64,000 nucleotides of DNA from Toxonevra muliebris (GCA_963691655.1 OY829328.1:27733890-27797889); one strand, 5' to 3'; shown: positions 47,587 to 58,895, counted from the first letter of the stretch. Notes: generated by a model not told the origin, from the letters alone. Translations and numbers: made by a program.

Positions 47587-47869
47587 TATACATTAGAGTG
47601 GTCGTAGTAGGTCGATTTTCGAAAATCAAAAGTTTTCGCATGGAAAAACGTGAGGTTGGGGATGAAAATAAATATGGAATTCTTTAGATTGCTATCCGGC
47701 AATTCCGAATGGTTCTGGGTTAAGCATTTAGGTTCTTCACTAAGAAAATGTTGAAATTGAAATTATTTTTCTAAATTTTCACATTTTACAATTACAAAAC
47801 CGAACCCTTTAACTGTTTTTCGTCAAAAGCTATATACAATTACCTTTTGAAGGAATTGTCTGAAAGATA

Positions 47870-48605
47870 AGTCTGAAATCGGCTCAACACACGATAACAT
47901 CAAATTCTGAGAAGTGCGGAAAAAATTTAAAAGTCAGTAAAAACTTTTATGTTGACGTCTCATTTAGATGACAGCGACAGTGGCAGCCAAGTGGGAAATG
48001 CATAAAGCGAAATTTTTCAAAGTTTTATTTTTATATCGGTAAAACGGTTTTGGCATTACCAAGCTCATCTAAAAAACAACTCCGATGATTTATTATTATT
48101 ATTTTTTTTTTTTTTTGGTTTTTTCGGTGAGTATTTTCCACTTGAATTAACCCGAAAAATGGTTCAAGTTCTTGGTAATCTTCATGATGAATATGAAGAA
48201 GTCGTTAATTTGAAAACTGAAGTCGTACGCGAATGAAGATATAAGTGATTTCGTACCGCCACGCACTAAGCGATTTTTCGAACGTTTGCAAATCGATCTC
48301 AGTTTCTTACATTTTTATCCTTAAACATGACAAGAGAAGATTACTCCACTGCAGAATAAATTTGCCAAAACTTGACCGCCGTGAGCGACCCGGCAAAAAT
48401 AGCTGTGAAATTAATCACAGATTTCAAAGAATATTTGCTCCAAGTTGTCAAACACTGCCAACAGAAGTATCATCTCTTATGAATAAAGATTAGAGAAGTA
48501 GATTAAGACTCATCCAGTTGAATCCTACCCTATAACTTTTTCCCCACTTCTCAAACCTTTGATGTTATCGTGCATCAAAATATTTCAACCGATTTTAGAC
48601 TTTTT
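47870..48605. repeat. Inverted repeats flanking a decayed coding-like stretch
   Basis: GTCTGAAATCGGCTCAACA and CACGATAACATCAAATTCTG at 47870-47935 recur inverted at 48527-48605 (GTCTAAAATCGGTTGAA, GCACGATAACATCAAAGG), followed in both arms by GAGAAGTG.GGAAAAA. Between them the plus strand has a coding-like run from 48159 (MVQVLGNLHDEYEEVVNL) with frame changes (ISDFVPPRTKRFFERL, then KIAVKLITDFKEYLLQVV). It looks like a transposon with a dead gene, but no family is recognised. Confidence 0.45.
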
Positions 48606-48812
48606 CGGCTTTTTCGAAAAGCAATTGTATTTGCGTAAACTTTTGGATTCAAGATTTTCAAACTTTCACATTTCTTCAAAAATTTCTCCTGAAGTCATTT
48701 AGTTCAACTTAACACCATTTAAGAGCATTTATATGAAGTGAAAACTCAAAATCGCAATAACGTTTTTCAATATAGACAATAACAAAGAGGCTTGTATATA
48801 ATACCAAAATAA

Positions 48813-48977
48813 GACGATGAGACGACATCCCACATTCTGTGTAAATGTCCAGCCTTGGCTCGGCGAAGAAGGGGTATTTTTAACAAACCATTTTACACAA
48901 GTAATGAAATTAATTTAACAAAAGATGTTCTAGCCTTCATCAGGATAGCAAAATATCTTCTAAGTCGTAGTGCCTGA
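48813..48977 (+). pseudogene. LINE ORF2 C-terminal fragment
   Basis: A 54-codon frame ending in TGA reads DDETTSHILCKCPALARRR and NKPFYTSNEINLTKDVLAFI. This is the C-terminal Cys/His block and end of R1/I-type LINE ORF2, comparable to the fragment at 1757-2287. Everything upstream is missing. Confidence 0.7.
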
Positions 48978-50206
48978 CTTTCGGGTCGTCCCAACCATAC
49001 TAACAATAATAACTAAAATACCATTATATTGTGATATTTAACTCTTCATTTGGAATTTTTCATGTGTGCAAAACTAGTGTCGAACGGTGTTGTAAGTGAT
49101 CCATGAAACAGGTGCTTTAGCCTGGTCAAAAATACGCAAGCCTCTACTCTTGGACACTTTCAAGATTTATTTCTTCTTCAAACAAAGTTCTAACTATTCG
49201 AATTAAGTATGCTTAAAATATACTCAAAGACTCAAGCTGTAACGTCTCTTGTGCTCCAAAAAGCGAAAGTTGTTCTTTTTCATGTAGCATATTTTTGGGT
49301 GCGATTTGTACCAAATCCCTGTTGACAAATTCTTAGTTTTATTACATAAAATAAATGTTATTTGTGGCCATCAAACACAACAAAAAAATTAGCCAAACAA
49401 CAACATATAAAAAAATTATGAAATTACGTGACTTCAGATTATGTTTCTTTTGTTCGGAAAACGTGTGAGTAGTGGAAAAAAAGTATTCGTGTATATCTAA
49501 ATTTAGCCGCTAAACTAACCGATAAAGAAACCTGAAACTATATGTACTACAAACTATGTATAAATGAAAGTATAGTAAGTAGAAGTTAGTTATACAAAGT
49601 GTGACGGTGCAAATGTAATATATTGCTGCGGTATTTTTTACTTTCCCCTTGTTTCTATAGCGATTTCTCTTTTACAGTATATACTTTTTATTTCTATTTC
49701 ATTTTATTTGCGCTTTTCTCGTTAATGGTTTCAGGGATTAAATGGGGTTTCACTTTGTTAGATGAAAATTTCTTAGTGTTTCTTAGTGCTCTTATTTTTC
49801 TCTATATGCATACATATAAATATATGTAGTTGTGTTTGTTTTGTATGTAAGAATGGGTGTTAACTTTTTATTGTTTTGGCTGCTATTTTTTAGCTTCATG
49901 TATAGGAATGTGTACGTGTGATAATAAAAGGAGTTTCTTTAGATTTTGTGTAAAATGAAAAGTTTTCACACTGTAGTTGTCTGATTTTTTTTCTTTCTTC
50001 CTGTACTTTTTGAGTTGATGCCCTGCAGTCACTGGAATGCAAACACACACTGAAAGTTTTTCCAAAGAAAAATTAAGACGAATATTGTTTGCTGAAGCAT
50101 TCTCCATGTTGTTTGAAAGACTTTTTCAATCTCTGGGAAGTATGATATTTAAGTTTGATATTTTTCAAAACCTATAATCTTTTTCTATCTGATCAAATTT
50201 CTATAG
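48978..50206. other. AT-rich DNA without recognised genes
   Basis: T-rich stretches and chance frames only; nothing can be named. Confidence 0.4.
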
Positions 50207-51130
50207 TTTTCTTTTATGGAGAAACAACATCTGAGAAAAGCTAACTTAGAACCGCTGAAATGGATAGGAAACAGCCAAGATTTAAGCTCTATTGCGGTAG
50301 TCTTAAAACAATTTGTGGTGAAGAAGAACTCGACAAAACAATTTGTGTTCAAGTCGGCAATAACAAAAGCTTCGAATAGTAAAATAAAGATCAAATACTA
50401 TCGAGACTTGATAAAATCGATGGCATAGCTGTTATCTAAGAACGAGGTGGGTACGGAACAGGTACGTTTTTCGGTACTTGGTATCCCAAAAGAAAATTCG
50501 TCTGTAAAAACCATGTTGTTCCGATCACTACTCAAATGTACGGCAGCCCACTCCTACCATTTTTTTTTATTTGATTTGTCGTTAGTAAGCGTTTGGTTAT
50601 GGCAGCTCGGAATTCAATTTAAAACCCCTTTAAAAAACTTCTAATTGGAGCCACTTTTTGCTGGACTTTTTCAAGCTTTAAAACTTATTTTATCATCAAA
50701 GCCGGAGGATTTCTGGAAGCATTACGATTTAGAAGCCGTCAACATTCAGGTGCTTTCAAAGAAGCTAGTTCCATTTCTTTACGACTACTTTCAAATCTGA
50801 AGATATTTTACAGCACCTGGCTATCGCATTAACTCTGACATCAACAGCAACATTTTGGGTTGCTTTGTATGTGAGAAGTAAAAAGACGCCTTCAAAAACT
50901 TTTGCTTGCACAGAACTCGTTTTGAAATATTGCTTACACCGAAATATTGGTTATATCGTCCCATGCGCAATGAAATGTTGAATGTTGAAAATAATGCCGA
51001 ACTTGATGTATAAATTTGTTTGTACAGCGGACCCGCTCTTGTTGAAAAACAGTGGTTGAGCAAAACTAAACCTGGCGAGTTTACAGATGATGTTTGGAGA
51101 GCTTGTAAAGGTTTTTTTTTTATCAGATTT
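50207..51130 (+). pseudogene. Unrecognised decayed reading frame, about 300 codons
   Basis: One frame runs from 50207 to 51130 with only five stops (50426, 50642, 50798, 50879, 51011), far fewer than expected in DNA this AT-rich. It begins MEKQHLRKANLEPLKWIG at 50216. Between the stops it has ordinary protein composition with Trp, Tyr, Pro and Cys, for example KPEDFWKHYDLEAVNIQVL, LTPKYWLYRPMRNEM and EKQWLSKTKPGEFTDD. No family is recognised; it could be a dead transposon gene, a viral relic or a retroposed host gene. Some minus-strand frames are also open, so the coding strand is an inference. A degenerate repeat begins right at its end. Confidence 0.4.
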
Positions 51131-51430
51131 TAAGGTTTCGTTTTTAGACCAATTTTAGGGTTGGTTTTTGGTCAAAATTTCAGTTTGAATTTTAGTCTCA
51201 ACATTGGTGCGAATATCTGACTTATGGTCAGAATTTTGATATGATTTTGGTCTTAAAATCGGTCTGATTTTAATATGAATTTTAGACTACTTTTTGAGTC
51301 GATTTTGAACTGAATTTTGATCTGATTTTTTGTATGAATTTGGTCTAAATATTAGTTTGATTTTTGGTCTGAACTTTGGTTCGCATTTAGTCTGAGTTTC
51401 AGTCGTGTTTCATAAGTTTGATCTAGTGGG
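51125..51430. repeat. Degenerate short-period repeat (TTTTGGTCTGAATTTT-like)
   Basis: About 300 bp made of loosely repeated words GGTCTGAATTTT, GATCTGATTTT and AGTTTGAATTTTAG at a spacing of about 12-25 bp. It has the look of a decayed minisatellite and ends at about 51425. Confidence 0.6.
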
Positions 51431-53261
51431 GAATACTTATATTCAAAATGAAATGATTTGAAGATAATGTTAAGTACCAAAAATCTTCGTTTGTGTTCAG
51501 AGGTCACCATGTAATTCAAGCATTGTCGTAGAATCTTAAAGATTTTTGAAGAAAATATTAAAGATTAAAATTCCCCCTTTTTATTAAGGTGGAAATTGCT
51601 AAGAAATATATAAGAAGCAGTACCCGATTTAAAAGAAAATTCTGAAAGAGATGCATAAACTTTCAGTGCAAGCGTTATATACTATATTTTCGAATGAATA
51701 AAACACTAAAGTCTATTTTTTTTAGCAAGTAGAAAAGTAAAGTTTTGTTTTAGAAAATTAGGTCGAAGTTTACTTACTACCTATGCAGCTGTAGAATAAA
51801 AATAACTTTTTCTGCATATACTGTATATGCTGGCAAACGTAAAAGAAAAGTTTATTTTAATCCGAAGATGAAAATTTGAAAGAGGAAGAAAGCGAAAGCC
51901 ACTTTTTTTTAGAAAAGTAGTTAACATCTTTTGTTTTTTTTTTTTTTGGACAACCCACCCGTAAAAATAGAATTTTAAAAATAGTTATTTATTCATTTAA
52001 TGAAAAACCTTACATGTAGACACTCTTGCGCGCTCTGACTTAACTAATATACATACATATGTACATACTTAAGCAATTATGTTTGTGTATATATGCACAC
52101 TATAAACGTATTTGGCATAGTGCCTAAGTGTATGAGAAACGCTGAAAAGTATGCTCGTAAAATTAAGTATTTTTCTTCACTCTATTCTGCTCCACTCATT
52201 ACTTCACTGGTAGTTCTACATACATACTTTTACAACTACACCAACCGGTCAAGTACAATTCAACTCACACACACTCACAAAATCATACTCCGACGACGAT
52301 AACTACTTCTCATAGGGTGACATGTTAGTTTAATGGTCGTTAAATAGTATAATTTATATGTTATAATGAAATTTTCATATGAAGCAGAAAACTGCCTGCC
52401 ATTATTGCCAGCATTGCTTTTGGCAGCAAATCAAGGAAACTTTCACTTAGCGTTTGTTCACTCTCGGTCGTTGGTTAGTTGGGTGGGACGTTTTAATTAA
52501 GTTTTACTGTATGTATGTATATCATACATATGCACATTGCAGTAAAAAAGAACGAACGAACGAACGAACTTTGGTTTGCAAACAATAGAACAATAACGAA
52601 TGAAAGCTGACGTTATACAAGTAGAAAATGTTACAGTTCAAGTTGAATTGAAAGAATTGTTTGCAATAACAACTTACGATGGATATGAAAACAATCAAAG
52701 ATTTCATGTGGATAAAGTTAATGGAAATTATGATTAAGTTTCAAATTACATAGACATACACACACACTCAAAGTTACGAGTGTACATGTAAAATGCACAT
52801 ACATATGTGCATATGCGAGAGTGCATGTGTAAGCGAAAATCTTTTATATAACATTGTGAATATACGAATACTTAAATGTGAATATTTCTGCAATCAAAAC
52901 TATGAAAATGCATCAACGGAAACGGATATTGTGTGTGCATTTGGAGTGCACAATTACTTCCGCTTGTGAAATTTAAAAAAAAAAAGGAAAGAAAATGAAA
53001 GTAAAAGAACAAAATATAGAGCAAAAGTTCGACTTACAATATCAGTTCAGTTTGGTTATGGTTTGGATATGTAAGTATAAGTAAATTGATGTTATTACTT
53101 TTCCAAAAATGGTTTTGCGACTTGTGGTAAAGTTAAAATTTCACATGATTGCTATCTATAATCAAATGTGATTTGAATTCGTTTATTTTGAGGGCTTTTC
53201 ACATTTATATATACAAATATCAATTGCATGTCTAGTTATTGGAAAAAAATTAATAGATACA
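51431..53261. other. AT-rich DNA with microsatellites
   Basis: ACATACATATG and CACACACTC patches (52050-52280, 52500-52570 with repeated GAACGAAC, 52750-52810). No gene recognised. Confidence 0.4.
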
Positions 53262-53460
53262 GTGCCGGTCATATCATTTGCAACCAAAATCACTTGCACT
53301 TTAAATGACTTCTTAAGCTCACTAAAATAATTTTTATCAAAAATCTTTTTTATTCAAAACAAAGTGTATTTATTACAAATAAAAAAAGAAAGAAGTAATA
53401 TTATATTAAAGTCTGAATTGAAGAGGTAAAAACATTTGCAACTAGAAAAAGTTAATGTGA
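53262..53460. mobile_element. Possible Tc1-like terminus
   Basis: ACAGTGCCGGTCATATCATT followed by TGCAACCAAAATCACTTG has the look of Tc1-family ends, and a second ATTTGCAACTAG word follows at about 53435. No other end was found. It abuts a mariner coding region of a different family. Confidence 0.3.
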
Positions 53461-53499
53461 AAATTGAAGAAAAATCGAAAAAGTTTTTAAAGTTTCAGG

Positions 53500-54345
53500 C
53501 GGCCCGAAGATGAAGAATTGAAGGCATTACTCGAAGAAGATTCAAGTCAAACGCAACAAGAACTTTCAGAATCTTTAGGAGTTGATCAATCAACCATTTC
53601 TAAACGATTGAAAGCATTGGGAATGACTCAAAAGCAATGAAATTGGGTGCCGTACGAATTGAAGCCGAGAGACGTCGAACGACGATTTTTCACATGTGAA
53701 CTGCTGATTGAACGACAGAAAAGAAAGGGTTTTCTGCATCGTATTGTGACTGCCGATGAAAAGTGGATACGTTACGACAACCCAAAGCGTAAAAAATCAT
53801 GGGGACCGCCCGGACATGCATCAACATCAACGGCTAAGCCGAACATCCATGGATCTAAGCTCATGCTGTGTATTTGGTGGGATATAAAAGGTGTCGTGTA
53901 TTATGAGCTGTTGAAACCGAATGAAACGATCACTGGCGACCGCTACCGACTACAATTGATGCGTTTGAGCCGAGCATTAAAGGATAAGAGGCCAGAATAT
54001 GAGAATAGACACGGCGAAGTTATTCTTCAGCACGACAATGCTCGGCCGCATGTTGCAAGGCAAGTAAAAACATACTTGGAAACGCTGAAATGGGAAGTGC
54101 TACCCTACCCGCCGTATTCTCCAGACATTGCTCCTTCTGACTACCACTTGTTCCGATCGATGACACATGGCCTGGCTGAACAGCACTTCCGTTATTTCGA
54201 AGAACTCAAAAAATGGGTCGATTCGTGGATAGCCTCAAAAGATGAGGAGTTCTTTCGACGCGGAATTCGTATGCTACCAGAAATATGGGAAAAAGTTGTG
54301 GCTAATACTTCAAAGAATAAATTTATAATCACTTTTTCACAATAA
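53500..54345 (+). pseudogene. Mariner transposase (DD34D, Mos1-like), one premature stop
   Basis: The frame opens at about 53500 inside the second helix-turn-helix (QTQQELSESLGVDQSTISKR), meets one TGA at 53638 and then runs 232 codons to TAA at 54343. All three catalytic aspartates are visible: TADEKW, LQHDNARPHVA and YSPDIAPSDYHLF. WVPYELKPRDVERR follows the stop directly, so the TGA probably replaced a Gly codon. The first helix-turn-helix and start codon are missing, so it is inactive. The catalytic domain is otherwise intact, indicating a fairly recent element. A SINE inserted about 140 bp after the stop. Confidence 0.9.
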
Positions 54346-54628
54346 ATGTCAAAATTACGAAAAAAATACGAGTTTATACATTCATACTCCCATATTTTTT
54401 CCTTTTCTGTACGAAGCGATCTTGAATTTAGACTATCAGTTTTTGAAACGCAATAAGCTACAAGCATCCTTTGATATACATCTTTCGGCTGCACCTATTT
54501 TTTTTTTTTTATTATTATTTGAAGGAAGGACGACTCGAAAGTCAGGCACTGCGACCTATAAGATCTTTTGTACCAAAGCCCCAAGAAAGAAAGAAAGGAA
54601 AGGAGAAAGAAAGATAGATAAGAAACAT

Positions 54629-54700
54629 ACCCAAGCCGAGAATCGAACTCGGGTCTCCAGAAACAAGAGTCTGGCACTCTTCCACTAGACCACAGTGGCG
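54629..54700 (-). repeat. Second tRNA-like unit of the SINE
   Basis: A-box TGGTCTAGTGGAAGAG and B-box GAGTTCGATTCTC are both well preserved, but the ends do not pair as a 7-bp acceptor stem. It may serve as a second RNA polymerase III promoter inside the element. Confidence 0.6.
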
Positions 54701-54870
54701 ATGGTAGGACCTACAGTTTAACGCCGATTCCGAACGGCTATGTGGCAATTTTTTGTCAGCTCGGTGGTTTTGCCATTACCAACCAAGGTGTGTACTTGTA
54801 CACATTCTTATAATTCTCATCCACTTCATATCGATAGTGAATATAAGAAGTTTATGAGAATTAACCACCA

Positions 54871-54947
54871 GACCAAGACGGGAATCGAACCCGCAACCTT
54901 CTGGATGAAAGTCTAGTGCACTATCCACTAGACTATCGAGGTCGTCC
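54871..54947 (-). repeat. First tRNA-like unit (head) of the SINE
   Basis: The sequence has tRNA-Glu-like order (AGTCTAGTGGATAG, CTTTCAT, GGTTCGATTCCCG) but mismatched anticodon and acceptor stems. It forms the 5' end next to the target duplication. Confidence 0.65.
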
Positions 54948-55079
54948 TCGGCTGCACCTATTGTTGAATGAATAAAATTATTGATTTCAAAGTATGACGT
55001 TTTTTTTACCTTTTGTTAAAACACTGTATATTACTAGTCATGTTTTTGTAGTTTGATTTTCAGGAATGTGATCCCATCG

Positions 55080-55471
55080 CAATGGGATATGATCTGACCA
55101 AGATTAGATTAGGTTTGGCGGCGGCATTAATGCCTTACATAGACTCAAAAGTCCATAGTACTACCGCAGGCGTCTGACCCTATTTCGTCATTTCTGGGCT
55201 TAAGTCCATTGTTACTACATTTGTCGTATTTGCAAAACGTAGCAAATCTATTAAGGAAGCTTCTCCCAACTGGTATAAAGAACTGATAAAGGCACTGCCT
55301 AAAATTTTTAACCTGCTTCTTGCAAAGGCAAAGGCAGTGACGCAGGACGTGTGCTAAGGTTTCCTTCTGATCGGTTTCCATGCAGTGCTTACAAATGTTT
55401 GACTCAACTAGCTCCAGTCTGTAGGCATGCCTGATTATTAGACAGTGACCTGTTGTCAGACCCTTTAGCAA
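55080..55471 (-). pseudogene. LINE ORF2 C-terminal fragment (R1/I-like) with 3' UTR
   Basis: The minus-strand frame from 55471 reads LTTGHCLIIRHAYRLEL, SNICKHCMETDQKETLAHVL and a Cys-rich continuation, the standard C-terminus of R1/I-type ORF2. It stops at about 55145. The 3' UTR ends with CCGCCAAACCTAATCTAATC at about 55098, similar in style to the tail of the LINE at 1757-2400. It is heavily 5' truncated. Confidence 0.75.
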
Positions 55472-55529
55472 GCGTATGCACCTCCGAGAGAGGTTAAGTA
55501 AATAATTGGTCTTATTTGTATGATCTGAT

Positions 55530-56804
55530 CAAAATATTGTGCATTTTGCCAGTAACTACGGCACGAAATGGAAGGTAGTTTTAATTTCAGAGGCCAATAA
55601 AATGTTATTCGATAACCCACATTGATATGAAAAATAATCCAAATGAATGGTCAAAATAGCCAAAACCAAAAAAATGCGCCTTATTTTGTTCTATGAGACT
55701 GAATTTTTAATTGATTTTTTTTTCTTATTTTGTTTTCTTTGATTTTTGGCAAGACTCTATTGTTTGAATCCCTAGTATTGAAGTATTGAAAAGCACGAGA
55801 CTACTTTGTCTTGCTTCATATCGGATAAACTATTATCACTTTCGATAGAAACAACGCCAAGTCCTGATAGTGAAGAGTCAGTCATCATGAATTATGAACT
55901 CTTATGATACTTGATTATATTTCGTAAAAAAAATAAAAGAAATTTGTCCAGTTCTATTGTGTATTTGATATCATTTCTTGTTATTTGCCTTTTTGGTCAC
56001 CAAAAATCTGAAAAGCATGCCAAGCTCTATTCTGCCGCCAAAAAAAAAAAAATAAAATAAAAAGAAAAAAATTTTCCGATAATGCAACTCTTCACAATGG
56101 AAGCACTCTTCACAATGGAAACACATTGCACTTCACTCTCTGCTCACTTTAACTTGGAAGATCTCTAATTTATAATGGATTTAACGTGGTAGCTTTTCTT
56201 GATAAAGATATTTCAATAATATCGAGACTAAACACAAGTTCATTATATTGTTCTTGTTCCATTGCAAGTATGCAGCCGATTTTGGTTTCAAGACCCGTGA
56301 AGAGATAACTTCCATCGCATCTGTGAAATTTAGCGTTTAGGTTCTAAAGCCTCTGGAAAATTTGCCACCATATTAAGAGTAATAATATAAAATCAATTAT
56401 TTGCCCAGTAGAATTGTTGTAAAATTCTCATGATTAAAAAACAAATTTATTTTCTCAGATAGTATTGCATTTATTCGTTTTCCAAAAAAAAAAAAAAAAA
56501 ATGCTCAAAAATATCTAACAATAAACCGCAACATTTATGATGAATATTTTTTTAAGAATACCTCGCTCTGTGTCCAAAGAATATTAACCAATTTCTCATG
56601 CTACATTATACTGCCAACTGGAAATCTTTCTTGGGCACCGGTGTTTGTATGTTGTCAAAGATTTTTTGTTTCATTCAAAACATGTCACAATGAAATGACA
56701 AACACCTGTGTACAATATTTATGATCGAACAAATGAGTATGTATTTGTACTACACTTAACTGACTCGTTTCCAGACACACATACATACATACAAAAATAT
56801 GTAT
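55530..56804. other. AT-rich DNA without recognised genes
   Basis: Contains poly-A runs (56040, 56490) and a short direct duplication of CTCTTCACAATGGAA at about 56090-56120. No gene recognised. Confidence 0.4.
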
Positions 56805-56812
56805 ATTGAGGT

Positions 56813-58887
56813 CAGAGATGCCAACTAATTTTTTCTGTCTTCCCGATAGCCCTCGAGAAATTCCCCGATTTTCAATCAAATTCCCCGCACCGGTATAATT
56901 ATTAGAAGGTAATTTTTATTTTAATGCGGTCCAGAACTGGTAGGTTATTTATAGGGTTATAAGATATTTTCTGACTCCGGAATTCTTTTGACACATGGGA
57001 GATTTCATCTTAAGGGAACCCACTCTTAAAATCGATTGAACTCAAATGAATCCGGTGTATCGAGTTACTTGACGTTCGTTTTAATAGATAAACACTCAAA
57101 ATTCTCAAAGGAAAATACATGGGCTTTCTTTTGACCCAAATAAAAACATAAACTGTTTCATTTTGAAAAAATTATGTGTCTGTAAGCACTCACATTAGAA
57201 GTTAAACTATGTTGATATGAAAACATTTGGGGATACTCTCTACACTTATCGGCACAAACACGACTTAGTACACGTATATCACACTCACATTTTGAATTTT
57301 TAAGAATTTTTTCACTTTTCGAAAGATTAAATAAAAAACGTGTTCGATAAAAACTTCCAAATGCAATAGGTGATTAGTTACATGGATCCAAAACAGGGGC
57401 TGTATGACCAAAATGTATAAATTCTACCGCCCCCCAACTCGGCGAATTTTTGGCTGATCAAATTTGGTGTGCTAACTACTACCCAATAAGGCTAAACCTT
57501 GTATAAGTTTGAGCCCGATCGGGACTTCAAATATTAGGAAAAATTGTGTAATAATTAAAAAAAAATTGTATACAAGAATTTTTTTGTAGCTTAATGTAGG
57601 ACGTTTTGAAAATCATCATCGCACGAATGTGGCACACTGGAAGGCCTAAAAAAATTAGAAAAATTATGACTAAAGTCTTAGGACATACTAATATTATTTT
57701 GTTTAACCGAAAATTCACGAACATGGCGAACAGCCAAAACTAGTTTTCTCAAAAATTAGATTTTTTCAAAAGTACAACGTTGCAAATTAAACATTGTTGT
57801 ATAGAAAAACATATTTAAATCCCAACCTTCCTCCCGCCCAATACGATCGAGAGGCGCATCTGCATAACGCACAGATCGATGACCGATGCAATCGCAGTCC
57901 GAAGTTATTAATCAGGTGGTGCTGGATGAAGGCATAGCTAAGCCTTTCTGAACGGCCGAAAGGGAGGCCGAAGCGCCGCACAGCGGTTTGACTCCATACA
58001 AAGTGCGGGAAAAAATATAAGGAATCATCTCAGCATAACGATTTTTGACTTGAGTCACTCTTAGGTCGTGGAAAAGAAAAATTCTGACAATGGGCGTGAT
58101 CGGTCAACTGCCAGGCCCACTTCCCATACAACAGTAAAATTCAAATAGGTCTAAAATGCGTTACAGTCAAGATACTGAGATAAATATTATAAAAAACAGT
58201 TTTAACTGTTTCAACATTTTTTCCCCGATATGCATTCAGTATTTTGTTAATAAAAATGGCAGCCAATTTTTTTTTTTTTTTTGTTATTTAGCTAAGAAGT
58301 TATATTTTACATTTTTATATATTAGAATATTGCGCACACCTTCGCAAGATAGACCTGGTCCACCAAACTTTATTATTATAAATTATCTTGAAATTTTAAT
58401 TTCTGAAACCCAACTTTTTTTTTTTTTAAAAATTTTCCCGTTTTTTTTTAATTATCAAATACATTCTTCATATATAAAACACCCATATAAAAAAAAATAG
58501 TTTTAAGATTATAACTATAGTTAAACAACAAAAGCTTCCGAAAAACGGTTCAAAATGCATACCAGCTTTTTGTGTTTAGCATTCATCAACTTCAATAGCT
58601 TACCCACCATTATTTAATGAACCATTCCGTCCAGCTTTTTTTCAAAATGCTAACGAAATATTTATGAATTGAAATTAAGAAAAAATTTCTAATATCGATG
58701 CGTCACAAAAATGATTTTTTCCGCAGTCAAACCACTGTGCGCCTACATTACATAAAATTTAAAATTTGACAAAAAATATTATTATTAACTAAAAGCTAAA
58801 CGGTTTCAAATTCCCCGCAAAACCGATTCCCCGTGCTAAGTGAAATTCCCCACAAATCGGGGAATTCCCCGCAAGTTGGCATCGCTG
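56813..58887. mobile_element. hAT-like element with AATTCCCCG subterminal repeats
   Basis: The left end CAGAGATGCCAACTAATTTT and the inverted right end CAGCGATGCCAACTTGCGG fit the hAT pattern (CAGNG). The flanks attgaggt (56805-56812) and attgagat (58888-58895) agree at 7 of 8 positions. Words of the AATTCCCCG type recur at both ends (56868-56890 and 58805-58875). No transposase is recognised in the 2075 bp. A less AT-rich patch at about 57830-57978 is unidentified. A Transib-like MITE sits inside. Confidence 0.75.
57979..58739. mobile_element. Transib-like MITE with RSS-like ends
   Basis: The left end CACAGCGGTTTGACT and the inverted right end CACAGTGGTTTGACT match at 14 of 15 bases. Flanking 5-bp sequences CGCCG (57974-57978) and CGCCT (58740-58744) agree at 4 of 5 and are GC-rich, as is usual for Transib insertions. 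The start CACAGTG equals the heptamer of V(D)J recombination signals, to whose recombinase (RAG1) Transib transposases are related. The 761-bp interior is non-coding. Confidence 0.6.
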
Positions 58888-58895
58888 ATTGAGAT

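Larger units (their letters stand above)
54485..54962 (-). mobile_element. SINE with two tRNA-like units and 15-bp target duplication
   Basis: The 15-bp word TCGGCTGCACCTATT occurs at 54485-54499 and 54948-54962 and brackets one insertion of about 448 bp. On the minus strand the order is: tRNA-like unit 1 (54947-54871; TAGTCTAGTGG and GGTTCGATTCCC, closest to tRNA-Glu with TTC-like anticodon region); a body with GGTAATGGCAAAACC and AGCCGTTCGGAATCGGC; tRNA-like unit 2 (54700-54629; TGGTCTAGTGG and AGTTCGATTCTCGG); a CT-rich segment; and an A-rich tail at about 54500-54523. Neither unit forms a complete acceptor stem, so these are not functional tRNA genes. The perfect duplication marks it as young. 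Confidence 0.85.

Noticed and set aside
54871..54947. Functional tRNA-Glu gene
   Set aside because: A-box and B-box are good, but acceptor and anticodon stems do not pair and the unit lies inside a retroposon bounded by a target duplication.
58156..58500. 114-codon frame
   Set aside because: It contains long Phe and Lys runs from poly-T/A tracts and lies inside the Transib-like MITE.
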